Shown here: positions 7,071 through 14,144 of the stretch, one piece after another
Position numbering within the stretch: the first letter of the stretch is position 1
How the letters are laid out: each line of letters begins with the position of its first letter
DNA from: Leucobacter sp. UBA1945
GTDB taxonomy: Bacteria > Actinomycetota > Actinomycetes > Actinomycetales > Microbacteriaceae
DNA: 19,163 nucleotides
Assembly: GCA_002336855.1 (NCBI GenBank)
Contig: DDEV01000017.1
Span: forward strand, 1-19,163
Direction of reading: 5' to 3'
The notes under the pieces: generated by a model
Database searches by the model: none
What the model saw: the letters and a program-made list of their open reading frames with translations, nothing else
What the model was told of the DNA's origin: nothing
Translations under genes and position numbers: made by a program

Positions 7071-7265
7071 ATGCCTAAGCAGAAGACCCACTCGGGGGCG
7101 AAGAAGCGGTTCAAGGTAACCGGCAGCGGCAAGCTGATGAAGCAGCAGGCCGGCATGCGCCACAACCTCGAGGTGAAGGCCTCGAAGCGCAAGCGCCGCC
7201 TGAACGCCGACCAGGTGCTCTCGGCTGGCGACGTCAAGCAGGCCAAGAAGCTGCTGGTGCGCTAA
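7071..7265 (+). CDS. rpmI: 50S ribosomal protein L35
   Basis: L35 is a small basic protein of the large ribosomal subunit. The 64-residue product has the full family pattern: MPKQKTHSGAKKRFKVTGSGK at the N-terminus (one residue in the family varies), then the basic KASKRKRRLN segment and the short C-terminal helix ending in KKLLVR. The ATG at 7071 is preceded by AAGGAGA about 6 nt upstream. It lies between infC and rplT, as in most bacteria. In the 80-nt gap before it a GTCGCC/GGCGAC inverted repeat (7033-7046) could form a small hairpin of unknown significance. Confidence 0.97.
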   Translation: MPKQKTHSGAKKRFKVTGSGKLMKQQAGMRHNLEVKASKRKRRLNADQVLSAGDVKQAKKLLVR

Positions 7266-7304
7266 GCACCGCCCGAGCTATAAGAACTTTAAGGAAGAAC
7301 TGAA

Positions 7305-7691
7305 ATGGCAAGAGTAAAACGGGCCGTCAACGCCCACAAGAAGCGTCGCGTTATTCTCGAGCGCGCCGAGGGCTACCGCGGGCAGCGTTCGCGTCTCTAC
7401 CGCAAGGCCAAGGAGCAGGTCACTCACTCGCTGGTCTACTCGTACAACGACCGTCGCAAGAAGAAGGGCGACTTCCGTCGTCTCTGGATCCAGCGCATCA
7501 ACGCTGGTGCACGCGCTAACGGCCTGACCTACAACCGCTTCATCCAGGGCCTCGCGCTCGCAGGTGTCGAGGTTGACCGCCGCATGCTCGCTGAACTCGC
7601 AGTGAACGAGCCTGCTTCGTTCGCGGCGCTCGTCGAGGTTGCCAAGAAGGCTCTGCCCGAAGACGTGAACGCAGCCAAGACCGCTGCCTAA
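7305..7691 (+). CDS. rplT: 50S ribosomal protein L20
   Basis: L20 is an early-assembly protein of the large subunit, and in several bacteria it represses its own operon by binding the leader mRNA. The 128-residue product has the usual length, with the very basic N-terminal region MARVKRAVNAHKKRR, the RAEGYRGQRSRLYRKAKEQ segment and the globular C-domain containing FRRLWIQRINAGAR and YNRFIQGL. A short Ala/Lys tail follows. The ATG at 7305 has AAGGAAG upstream. The gene ends the infC operon; a strong terminator begins 13 nt after its stop codon. Confidence 0.97.
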   Translation: MARVKRAVNAHKKRRVILERAEGYRGQRSRLYRKAKEQVTHSLVYSYNDRRKKKGDFRRLWIQRINAGARANGLTYNRFIQGLALAGVEVDRRMLAELAVNEPASFAALVEVAKKALPEDVNAAKTAA

Positions 7692-7704
7692 GCGTTCTCG
7701 TTTC

Positions 7705-7755
7705 GCTGAAGGGGTCGGCACACCGGTAACGGTGGCCGGCCCCTTCAGCTTTCTT
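7705..7755 (+). terminator. Intrinsic terminator of infC-rpmI-rplT
   Basis: GCTGAAGGGGTCGGC (7705-7719) pairs with GCCGGCCCCTTCAGC (7735-7749) over 15 positions, including one G-U pair. After a single unpaired A, CACCG pairs with CGGTG and closes a GTAA loop of the stable GNRA type. TTTCTT (7750-7755) follows directly. It is the clearest terminator in the window and separates the ribosomal operon from the methyltransferase gene. Confidence 0.93.
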
Positions 7756-7763
7756 CGCGCCGG

Positions 7764-7769
7764 TAGATT
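7764..7769 (+). promoter_or_regulatory. -10 box for a possibly leaderless methyltransferase mRNA
   Basis: TAGATT (7764-7769) ends six bases before the ATG at 7776, so transcription would begin at or next to the start codon. No ribosome-binding site precedes that ATG beyond a weak GAAAG. There is no good -35 hexamer because the region at that distance is the preceding terminator. Confidence 0.4.
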
Positions 7770-7775
7770 GAAAGT

Positions 7776-8573
7776 ATGAGCATGATCGATAACCCTAAAG
7801 CGCCCCGAGTGCGCCGCGTCGCAGCTCTCGCGCGCAAAAAGGATCGCCTCGCCGCAGGCCAGTTTCTCGTGGAGGGCCCGCAAGCGGTGCGCGAACTGCT
7901 CGCGCACGCCCCTGGGGCGGCGATTGCGGTCTACGCCACGATGGGTGGCGAGCCCTGGCAGTTCGAGATCGATCGATTGGCTGATGAGGCCGAGGTCGAG
8001 GTGGTGCGGGTCAGCGATGAGGTGCTTGCCGCGATGGCCGAAACCGTGCAACCGCAGGGTGTGCTCGCGGTTGCACGAATCGAGCACACCCCGATCGAGG
8101 CAGCGTTCGCTTCGGCAAAGCTGATTGCCGTGCTGCACGAAGTGCGTGACCCTGGCAACGCGGGCACCGTGTTGCGCGCCGCTGACGCTGCCGGCGCCGA
8201 TGCGGTGGTGTTTGCCGGGGAGAGCATCGACCCTTGGCACCCGAAGGTCGTGCGTTCAACGACCGGCTCGATGTTTCATCTGCCCGTGGTGACTGCCGGG
8301 TCGCTCGCAGACGTCGTTGATGCGGCTCGCAGTCACGGCCTCGCGGTGATCGCGGCGGACGTGAACGGTGACGAGCTGCAAGCCGGAGACGCCTCGCTCT
8401 CAAAGCCCACGGCCTGGGTGTTCGGCAACGAAGCGAGGGGGCTCAGCGAGGCCGATCGTGCCCTTGCCGATCGTGCGCTGCGGTTGCCGATCTACGGCAA
8501 GGCCGAGTCCCTCAACCTGGCCACTGCTGCGAGCGTGTGCCTCTACACGACCGCGTTTCGCCAGAGAAGTTAG
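7776..8573 (+). CDS. SpoU-family (TrmH/RlmB-like) RNA 2'-O-methyltransferase
   Basis: This 265-residue enzyme should transfer a methyl group from S-adenosylmethionine to a ribose 2'-OH in rRNA or tRNA. The N-terminal substrate-binding region contains FLVEGPQAVRELL (about residues 30-42). The SPOUT catalytic domain has all three motifs: EVRDPGNAGTVLRAADA (122-138, with Asn128 and Arg134), VFGNEARGLS (215-224, with Glu219) and the C-terminal knot LPIYGKAESLNLATAASV (237-254). Homologues lie downstream of rplT in many actinobacteria. The target nucleotide cannot be read from the sequence, so no gene symbol is given. A start at Met3 is also possible. The stop lies only 2 nt from that of the convergent M23 gene. 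Confidence 0.92.
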   Translation: MSMIDNPKAPRVRRVAALARKKDRLAAGQFLVEGPQAVRELLAHAPGAAIAVYATMGGEPWQFEIDRLADEAEVEVVRVSDEVLAAMAETVQPQGVLAVARIEHTPIEAAFASAKLIAVLHEVRDPGNAGTVLRAADAAGADAVVFAGESIDPWHPKVVRSTTGSMFHLPVVTAGSLADVVDAARSHGLAVIAADVNGDELQAGDASLSKPTAWVFGNEARGLSEADRALADRALRLPIYGKAESLNLATAASVCLYTTAFRQRS

Positions 8574-8575
8574 CC

Positions 8576-9046
8576 TCACCACGGCACGAGCACCGGCCGG
8601 CCCCTGAAGAACCGCATCGGATTCACATAGGCGTCGTCAACGCGCGCGCCGAGATGCAGGCACTCGGTTCTGCAGTGACCGCCTGCCGTCGTGGTGCCTA
8701 GCGGCTGCCCCCTTGCGACGGCATCGCCCGCCTGCAGCTCGCTCGCGACCGGTTCGAACGACACCACGGTGTGGGCGTCTACCCTGATCGAGAGCACGGG
8801 CCTATCGACCACCGTGCCGCTGAATGTCACGACGCCGTCTGCCGGAGCAAGCACCGCTTCACCCGCTGCCGCGGGCAGGTCGATGCCGCGGTGTCCCGCG
8901 GCGTAGGGCCCTCGGGAAAGATCGTAGCCTTCGCTCATCCGAAGCGGCGGCCCGAACGGCGGGAGCCACAGCGTGCCGGAGGCGCCGGCGCTGAGGAGCA
9001 GCGCGAGAATCTGCGCGGTGAGAATGCGAAGTGGCAAGGGGGTCAT
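8576..9046 (-). CDS. Secreted M23 (LytM-like) peptidase domain protein, degenerate active site
   Basis: This 156-residue exported protein has a hydrophobic signal segment (about residues 6-22) and a single LytM-type domain. The first zinc motif HxxxD is intact as His52-Arg-Gly-Ile-Asp56. The second motif, normally HxH, reads Cys129-Leu-His131, so the general-base histidine is replaced by cysteine and the zinc-ligand histidine is kept. From memory, actinobacterial homologues next to rpsB also show a CLHxG motif, so this is probably a feature of the lineage and not a fresh mutation. It may bind peptidoglycan or activate other enzymes; activity is doubtful. It is divergent from rpsB and convergent with the methyltransferase. 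The ATG at 9046 lacks a clear ribosome-binding site. Confidence 0.87.
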   Translation of the reverse strand: MTPLPLRILTAQILALLLSAGASGTLWLPPFGPPLRMSEGYDLSRGPYAAGHRGIDLPAAAGEAVLAPADGVVTFSGTVVDRPVLSIRVDAHTVVSFEPVASELQAGDAVARGQPLGTTTAGGHCRTECLHLGARVDDAYVNPMRFFRGRPVLVPW

Positions 9047-9351
9047 GTCTTCGAGCTTCGCACGATCCTCGCCCCGAAAATGAGTTACTCACACAACCCG
9101 AAAAACGCGACCAAAACGGCATCCTGTGAGCGACAAGCCGGGCGCGCAGCGATCGGCAAACTGGCAAAAGAGATGCTAAGCTGGTGGGGCATCTCGAAAG
9201 AGGTGACTTCGCGTGCCCGCGCATCGTAGTTTCGCCATCGGTCTTCTGTTGCAGAAGCGGCGCAGCACGAGGGCACCAGGTTTCGAGGCATCCGCCTTCG
9301 AAAACAACCGTAACAGCGCGCTTTATTGGCGCGCGGAATAGGAGAACGGCC
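9047..9351. promoter_or_regulatory. Divergent region with structured rpsB leader
   Basis: This 305-nt gap between the M23 gene and rpsB contains no gene that I can support. It holds an rpsB promoter candidate (9153-9182) and, downstream of it, three hairpins: CTTCTG-TTG-CAGAAG (9243-9257), TTTCGAGGC paired with GCC-TCGAAA around one bulged T (9281-9303), and GCGCGC-TTTATTG-GCGCGC (9316-9334). The last ends 5 nt before the ribosome-binding site AGGAG (9340-9344). S2 is known to repress rpsB-tsf through the leader in Escherichia coli, so a similar control here is a reasonable inference. Confidence 0.55.
9153..9182 (+). promoter_or_regulatory. Candidate promoter for rpsB-tsf
   Basis: TCGGCA (9153-9158) and TAAGCT (9177-9182) are separated by 18 nt. 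The -35 hexamer matches four of six consensus positions and the -10 has the TAnnnT pattern seen upstream of other genes here. Transcription would start near 9189 and give a leader of about 160 nt. Confidence 0.45.
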
Positions 9352-10185
9352 ATGGCCGTCGTAACCATTCGCCAGCTGCTCGACAGCGGTGTGCACTTCG
9401 GACACCAGACCCGTCGTTGGAACCCGAAGATGAAGCGCTTCATCTTCACCGAGCGCTCGGGCATCTACATCATCGACCTGCAGCAGTCGCTCGGCTACAT
9501 CGACGAGGCATACGACTTCGTGAAGAACACCGTTGCACGCGGCGGCAACATTCTCTTCGTCGGCACCAAGAAGCAGGCTCAGGAAGCCATCGCTGAGCAG
9601 GCCGACCGCGTCAACCAGCCCTACGTGAACCAGCGCTGGCTGGGTGGTCTGCTGACCAACTTCAACACCGTCACCGGTCGCCTCGAGAAGATGAAGGAGC
9701 TCGAGCAGCTCGACTTCGAGGGCGGCACCAGCGGCTTCACCAAGAAGGAGCTGCTGCTCAAGAAGCGCGAGCTCGACAAGCTGCAGAAGTCGCTCGGCGG
9801 CATCCGCCACATGGGCAAGACCCCTTCGGCTCTCTGGGTGGTTGACACCAAGAAGGAGCACCTCGCGATCGACGAGGCGAAGAAGCTCGGTATCCCCGTG
9901 ATTGCCATTCTCGACACCAACTGCGATCCCGACGAGGTCACCTACCCGATTCCGGGCAACGACGACGCAATCCGCTCGGTCGCACTGCTGACCCGCGTGA
10001 TCGCTGACGCTGTTGCTGAGGGCCTCATGGAGCGTCACCAGAAGCCTGCTGAGGGCGAGGCTGAGGCAGCTGAGCCGCTCGCTGAGTGGGAGGTCGAGCT
10101 GCTGAACGCTGATCAGGCTGAGGCTCCGGCTGCAGAGGCTGAGGCAGCCCCGGCTGAGGCCGCTGAGGCTCCCGCTGCCGAGTAA
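9352..10185 (+). CDS. rpsB: 30S ribosomal protein S2
   Basis: S2 is a peripheral protein of the small subunit needed for late assembly and initiation. The 277-residue product shows the family blocks MAVVTIRQLLDSGVHFGHQ (nearly invariant), RWNPKMKRFIF, NILFVGTKKQAQ, NQRWLGGLLTNF and LGIPVIAILDTNCDP. The C-terminal 45 residues are an Ala/Glu/Pro-rich acidic tail typical of actinobacterial S2 and probably disordered. The ATG at 9352 has AGGAG (9340-9344) seven bases upstream. It forms an operon with tsf, 61 nt downstream, with no terminator between. Confidence 0.98.
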   Translation: MAVVTIRQLLDSGVHFGHQTRRWNPKMKRFIFTERSGIYIIDLQQSLGYIDEAYDFVKNTVARGGNILFVGTKKQAQEAIAEQADRVNQPYVNQRWLGGLLTNFNTVTGRLEKMKELEQLDFEGGTSGFTKKELLLKKRELDKLQKSLGGIRHMGKTPSALWVVDTKKEHLAIDEAKKLGIPVIAILDTNCDPDEVTYPIPGNDDAIRSVALLTRVIADAVAEGLMERHQKPAEGEAEAAEPLAEWEVELLNADQAEAPAAEAEAAPAEAAEAPAAE

Positions 10186-10246
10186 TCTCGGTCGCTCCTC
10201 ACCACCTCTTTTCACCTTTCATAATCTTTCCTAGAAGGAGTCACAC

Positions 10247-11077
10247 ATGGCTGCAGTAAGCATGGCCGCTGTGAAGGAGCTTCGCGAGCGTCTCGGCGCT
10301 GGCATGCTCGATAGCAAGAACGCACTCGTCGAGGCCGATGGCGACATCGAGAAGGCCATCGAGATCCTGCGTCTCAAGGGCCTCAAGGGCGTTGCAAAGC
10401 GCGAGGGTCGCGAGGCGAGCGAGGGCATGGTCGGCGTTCGTCAGACCGAGGGCGCCGCAACCATGATCGAGCTCGTGTGCGAGACCGACTTCGTGGCGAA
10501 GAACGAGAAGTTCCTCGCGCTCAGCGATAAGGTGCTCGACGCAGTTGCAGCCGCTGGTGCAGCTGACGTCGAGGCTGCACTTGCAGCGCCGCTCGACGGC
10601 AAGACCGTCGGCGAGGTCATCACCGACGAGTCGGCGATCATCGGCGAGCGCATCGAGATCCGTAAGGTTTCTCGCATCGAGGCTCCCGCGACCGCTGTCT
10701 ACCTGCACCGCACCTCGAAGGATCTGCCGCCGCAGATCGGCGTGGTCGTCGGCTACGAGGGTGCAGACGAGAAGGCTGCTCTGAGCATCGCTCAGCACAT
10801 CTCGTTCGCAGACCCGCTCTACCTGAGCCGCGACGAGGTTCCCGAGGCTGAGGTCGAGAAGGAGCGCGCGCTCGTTACCGAGATCTCGAAGAACGAGGGC
10901 AAGCCCGAGGCCGCACTGCCGAAGATCGTCGAGGGTCGCCTTACCGCGTTCTTCAAGCAGGTTGCTCTGAACGAGCAGGTGCACGCTCTCGACGCTGACA
11001 AGCGCGAGGTCGCAAAGGTCGCTGAGGCCGCCGGCATCACCGTGACGAGCTTCGCTCGCAGCAAGGTCGGCGCCTAA
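10247..11077 (+). CDS. tsf: Elongation factor Ts
   Basis: EF-Ts exchanges GDP for GTP on EF-Tu. The 276-residue product has the N-terminal UBA-like domain with LRERLGAGMLDSKNALVEA, then the diagnostic TDFVAKNEKF (residues 80-89) that contacts EF-Tu, the two core subdomains, and a C-terminal region ending near the VTSFAR segment. The length is normal for actinobacteria. The ATG at 10247 is preceded by AAGGAG (10235-10240) at a spacing of six bases. A second in-frame ATG six codons later is less well placed. A terminator hairpin begins 10 nt after the stop. Confidence 0.98.
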   Translation: MAAVSMAAVKELRERLGAGMLDSKNALVEADGDIEKAIEILRLKGLKGVAKREGREASEGMVGVRQTEGAATMIELVCETDFVAKNEKFLALSDKVLDAVAAAGAADVEAALAAPLDGKTVGEVITDESAIIGERIEIRKVSRIEAPATAVYLHRTSKDLPPQIGVVVGYEGADEKAALSIAQHISFADPLYLSRDEVPEAEVEKERALVTEISKNEGKPEAALPKIVEGRLTAFFKQVALNEQVHALDADKREVAKVAEAAGITVTSFARSKVGA

Positions 11078-11087
11078 CACGCGGATG

Positions 11088-11123
11088 AGAGCCCGGGTCG
11101 CAACATTGCGTCCCGGGCTCTTG
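11088..11123 (+). terminator. Terminator of rpsB-tsf
   Basis: AGAGCCCGGG (11088-11097) pairs perfectly with CCCGGGCTCT (11112-11121), and the inner CGCA/TGCG extends the stem across a T-T mismatch. Only two T residues follow at the base of the stem, so it is a hairpin with a poor U-tract, which is common for terminators in high-GC actinobacteria. Confidence 0.75.
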
Positions 11124-11165
11124 CTGTGCCCGCCCCATTCCCACAGTGTTCGTCGCTGCGAGCAC

Positions 11166-11171
11166 TAAGCT
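11166..11171 (+). promoter_or_regulatory. -10 box candidate for pyrH
   Basis: TAAGCT is identical to the box proposed for rpsB and lies about 35 nt before the pyrH start, just after the tsf terminator. No convincing -35 hexamer is visible. The position after a terminator supports a separate promoter for pyrH. Confidence 0.4.
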
Positions 11172-11206
11172 GATCAAGATACCCCCACACTTCAAGGAGC
11201 TCATCC

Positions 11207-11920
11207 ATGTCAACACCTCGCAAGCGTCGCGTTCTGCTCAAGCTCTCGGGCGAGGCATTCGGTGGGGGCACGCTCGGCGTGAACCCCGACGTGGTGAGCC
11301 AGATCGCGCGAGAGATCGCGGCGGCCATGGAGAGCGCAGAGGTCGCCATCGTGGTCGGTGGCGGCAACTTCTTCCGCGGTGCCGAGCTGTCGCAGCGCGG
11401 CATGGATCGCGCGCGAGCCGACTACATGGGCATGCTCGGTACGGTCATGAACTCGCTCGCGTTGCAAGACTTTCTCGAGCAAGCGGGCGTTGAGACTCGC
11501 GTGCAGTCGGCCATTACGATGACGCAGGTGGCCGAGACCTACATTCCGCTGCGCGCAATTCGTCACCTCGAGAAGGGCCGCGTCGTGATCTTCGGGGCCG
11601 GTGCAGGCTTGCCTTACTTCTCGACGGATACGGTCGCAGCACAGCGCGCGCTCGAGATTCAGGCCGACGAGGTGTTGGTCGCTAAGAACGGTGTCGATGG
11701 TGTGTACACTGCCGATCCGCACAAGGATCCCAGCGCGACGTTGATCGAAGAGATCACCTACGGCGACGCGCTCGTCAAGGGTCTGAAGGTGGTCGATTCG
11801 ACCTCGTTCAGCCTCTGCATGGACAACGGCATGCCGATGCGCGTGTTCGGCATGGAGCCCTCGGGCAATGTGACCGCGGCTATTCGCGGCGAGCAGCTCG
11901 GCACCCTCGTTCACAGCTGA
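11207..11920 (+). CDS. pyrH: Uridylate kinase
   Basis: Bacterial UMP kinase of the amino-acid kinase fold converts UMP to UDP with ATP. The 237-residue product has LLKLSGEAFGG (residues 10-20) at the phosphate-binding N-terminus, VVGGGNFFRG (49-58), the ADYMGMLGTVMNSLALQD segment (71-88), FGAGAGLPYFSTDTVAA (129-145) and AKNGVDGVYTADP (159-171). All are typical of PyrH. The ATG at 11207 has AAGGAG (11194-11199) seven bases upstream. It lies in the conserved order rpsB-tsf-pyrH-frr-cdsA and is followed after 93 nt by frr. Confidence 0.98.
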   Translation: MSTPRKRRVLLKLSGEAFGGGTLGVNPDVVSQIAREIAAAMESAEVAIVVGGGNFFRGAELSQRGMDRARADYMGMLGTVMNSLALQDFLEQAGVETRVQSAITMTQVAETYIPLRAIRHLEKGRVVIFGAGAGLPYFSTDTVAAQRALEIQADEVLVAKNGVDGVYTADPHKDPSATLIEEITYGDALVKGLKVVDSTSFSLCMDNGMPMRVFGMEPSGNVTAAIRGEQLGTLVHS

Positions 11921-11975
11921 GCGTCACGCGGGCGTTGGCAAGCATGCCGATGCGCGCCGCACCCCCGCCCACCAC

Positions 11976-11981
11976 TAGACT
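11976..11981 (+). promoter_or_regulatory. -10 box candidate for frr
   Basis: TAGACT lies about 33 nt before the frr start and fits the TAnnnT pattern seen in other gaps here. No -35 hexamer is evident in the GC-rich sequence upstream. Read-through from pyrH is also possible because no terminator separates the genes. Confidence 0.3.
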
Positions 11982-12013
11982 TTTCATATTGAACTCACCC
12001 CGAAGGAGCAACC

Positions 12014-12568
12014 GTGATCGATGAGGTTTTCGCTGACGTCAAGGACCGCATGACCAAGGCCGTCGAAGCCGCCCGTGAGAGCTTTGCCACGGTGCGCACG
12101 GGTCGCGCGAACCCGTCACTGCTGCAGGGCGTGCAGGTTGACTACTACGGCACTCCGACACCGCTGCCGCAGCTCGCTTCGGTCGCGAACCAGGACGCGC
12201 GTAGCCTGCTCATCACGCCCTACGACAAGGGTGCAATGAAAGACATTGAGCAGGCGATTCGCGATATGCCGAACCTCGGTGCAAACCCGAGCAACGACGG
12301 CAATGTGATCCGCGTGACGTTGCCTGAGCTCACCGAGGAGCGCCGCAAGGAGTTCGTGAAGATCGTGAAGTCGCGCGCCGAAGATGCGCGCGTCGCCGTA
12401 CGAAACGTACGTCGCTTCGGCAAGGATTCGTTCGACGCGCTGAAGAGCGAGGTCGGCGAGGACGAGCTCGCTCGCGCTGAAAAAGAGCTCGACGCCGTGA
12501 CCAAGCAGTTCATCGAGCAGATCGATGACTCGCTGAAGCACAAAGAAGCAGAGCTGCTGGAGATCTAG
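12014..12568 (+). CDS. frr: Ribosome recycling factor
   Basis: RRF works with EF-G to split the post-termination ribosome. The 184-residue product has the normal family length and key blocks: FATVRTGRANPSLLQGVQVDY in the N-terminal part, VANQDARSLLITPYDKGA, the RVTLPELTEERRKEF segment, and the long C-terminal helix. The start is GTG at 12014, with AAGGAG (12003-12008) five bases upstream. cdsA starts 5 nt after its stop codon, so the two genes are almost certainly co-transcribed. Confidence 0.98.
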   Translation: MIDEVFADVKDRMTKAVEAARESFATVRTGRANPSLLQGVQVDYYGTPTPLPQLASVANQDARSLLITPYDKGAMKDIEQAIRDMPNLGANPSNDGNVIRVTLPELTEERRKEFVKIVKSRAEDARVAVRNVRRFGKDSFDALKSEVGEDELARAEKELDAVTKQFIEQIDDSLKHKEAELLEI

Positions 12569-12573
12569 TCGCC

Positions 12574-13506
12574 ATGCAGGGGCACGAGCGTCGAGACGAG
12601 CTGCGAGGCGAGTTGCGCGCGCAGATCGACGGCGCCAAAGCCCAGTTCGAGGCGACCAACGCGAAGATCGAGCAGAAGGCCGGCCGCAATCTTTTTCTTG
12701 CGGTGTTCAGCGGCATAATTTTCGCGGCGGTGTTCGTCGTCACGTTGTTCACGGTGAAGTGGGCGTTCATCGCGCTTGTCGCGGCGCTCGTGACGGTCGC
12801 GCTCGTCGAACTCGCTGCTGCATTTCGAGTGGCCGGTCGTCGGGTGCCGCGCGTCGGCGCAGCCATCGGCGGGCTGATCATCGTTGCCGGTGCAGCATTT
12901 TTTGGCGCGAAGGGCCTGTTGCTCGCGCTGTTTGCCGCCTCGGTGCTTTTGGTGCTGTGGCGCCTCGTGGAGGGGCTCGTGCCGGCCTGGGAAGTGCCGC
13001 CGAAAACACTGATTCGCGATGTGTTCTCGGGCCTGTTTGCGCTCGTCTACGTGCCATTTCTTGCGTCGACGGCCGTCTTGCTGGTGCAGGCTCCGAACGG
13101 CGAGTGGTGGGTGTTTGCCCTCGTGCTCGTGGTGGTTTCGGTCGACGTGGGTGCATATGCGGCTGGCGTGACGCTCGGAAAGCACAAGATGACTCCGAGA
13201 ATCAGCCCGAACAAGACCTGGGAGGGCTTTGGCGGGGCCGCGCTTGTCGCCATGATCGCTGGCGTGACCATTTCGCTGCTCGCGCTTGGCCAGCCATGGT
13301 GGGTCGGCATCTTGCTCGGCATCGTCGTGCTGATTACGGCCACTGGTGGCGATCTCACCGAGTCGCTGATTAAGCGCAATCTGGGTGTGAAAGATATGAG
13401 TTCGTGGATTCCGGGTCATGGGGGATTCCTCGACCGTCTTGATTCTCTGCTGCCCTCTGCCGTTGGCGTGTATGGGGTGGCGCTGAGCTTGGGAGTATTT
13501 GCATGA
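12574..13506 (+). CDS. cdsA: Phosphatidate cytidylyltransferase
   Basis: CdsA makes CDP-diacylglycerol from phosphatidate and CTP at the membrane, the branch point for all phospholipids. The 310-residue product has a charged cytoplasmic N-terminus of about 38 residues, then about eight membrane segments. The family signature is complete at residues 264-290, with Ser264, Lys267-Arg268, Lys273-Asp274, His282-Gly-Gly284 and Asp287-Arg288-Leu-Asp290. The upstream SPNKTWEG block (211-218) is also present. The ATG at 12574 is 5 nt after frr, with GGAG about 10 nt upstream. Its stop overlaps the start of the DivIVA-domain gene by 4 nt (ATGA), so phospholipid synthesis and a possible polar-growth protein are translationally coupled. 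Confidence 0.96.
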   Translation: MQGHERRDELRGELRAQIDGAKAQFEATNAKIEQKAGRNLFLAVFSGIIFAAVFVVTLFTVKWAFIALVAALVTVALVELAAAFRVAGRRVPRVGAAIGGLIIVAGAAFFGAKGLLLALFAASVLLVLWRLVEGLVPAWEVPPKTLIRDVFSGLFALVYVPFLASTAVLLVQAPNGEWWVFALVLVVVSVDVGAYAAGVTLGKHKMTPRISPNKTWEGFGGAALVAMIAGVTISLLALGQPWWVGILLGIVVLITATGGDLTESLIKRNLGVKDMSSWIPGHGGFLDRLDSLLPSAVGVYGVALSLGVFA

Positions 13507-14084
13507 GTCGCACATCGACACCGGCTTCGACGGGGCACAGCTCGTTTCCGCTGGCCGAGCGGGGTCAGCTTGGTTATCAGCCGGAAGAAGTCGATGCGTT
13601 TCTCGAGCGTGCGCGAGAGACGTACGATCAGGGCGCTGACGTGCTCTCGCCGGTGACCGCGCTTGAGATTCGAGGGCTCGCGTTTCCGTTGAAGAAGCGC
13701 GGGTACTCCGCTCGCTTCGTCGATGCCGCGATGGATCGCCTTGAAGAGGTCTTCTATGAGCGAGAGCGTCGTGCGCGTATGGCGCAGATCGGCGAAGAGG
13801 CGTGGTGGGCAGAGGTCGGACAGCTGCTGCGAGAGGTGCGTGGCCGCCTCGACAGGTCGCGAGGCAAGCGTTTTCGCACCCGAGGCATCTTTGCCAGCGG
13901 CTATCGCAAGTCTCAGGTAGATGCGTTTCTCGATCGCGTGTCTGCACTGTTTGCAGGGGACGATCAGCTGACCACAGCCGAGGTGCGGGGAGTGGTGTTT
14001 CACTCGCAGTGGCGCGGCTACAACGAGGATCAGGTCGACGCGTTGCTCGACGCGGTTGTCGAGCTGCTACTCGCAACCAGGTAG
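13503..14084 (+). CDS. DivIVA-domain protein with a duplicated motif pair
   Basis: This 193-residue protein contains four DivIVA-like motifs of the form GYxxxxVDAfLdR: GYQPEEVDAFLER (24-36), GYSARFVDAAMDR (67-79), GYRKSQVDAFLDR (133-145) and GYNEDQVDALLDA (172-184). They form two pairs, each with an ExRGxxF block between its members (EIRGLAF and EVRGVVF), which indicates an internal tandem duplication. It lacks the long coiled-coil tail of DivIVA/Wag31, so it is not the main polar scaffold. It may bind membranes or the scaffold, or be an adaptor. Its start overlaps the cdsA stop by 4 nt. Homologues called DivIVA-domain proteins are known next to cdsA in Microbacteriaceae, as far as I recall. 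Confidence 0.85.
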   Translation: MSRTSTPASTGHSSFPLAERGQLGYQPEEVDAFLERARETYDQGADVLSPVTALEIRGLAFPLKKRGYSARFVDAAMDRLEEVFYERERRARMAQIGEEAWWAEVGQLLREVRGRLDRSRGKRFRTRGIFASGYRKSQVDAFLDRVSALFAGDDQLTTAEVRGVVFHSQWRGYNEDQVDALLDAVVELLLATR

Positions 14085-14103
14085 GTGGCGCAACGCCGTT
14101 CAC

Positions 14104-14132
14104 TCGACCGAAGCGCCGATCTGAGATAGAAT
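14104..14132 (+). promoter_or_regulatory. Promoter of the transglycosylase-like gene, probably leaderless
   Basis: TCGACC (14104-14109) and TAGAAT (14127-14132) are spaced by 17 nt, four and five matches to the consensus hexamers. The expected start point is near 14139, within a few bases of the GTG (14142) and ATG (14145). No ribosome-binding site is present, so the message is probably leaderless or nearly so. Confidence 0.55.
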
Positions 14133-14144
14133 CGTTACATTGTG

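Noticed and set aside
7278..8240. A 320-codon minus-strand open frame across rplT and the methyltransferase
   Set aside because: It lies opposite two conserved genes and a strong plus-strand terminator and has no recognisable domain.
12565..14103. A 512-codon minus-strand open frame across cdsA and the DivIVA-domain gene
   Set aside because: It is a high-GC shadow frame rich in Arg, His and Pro, and both plus-strand genes under it are firmly identified.
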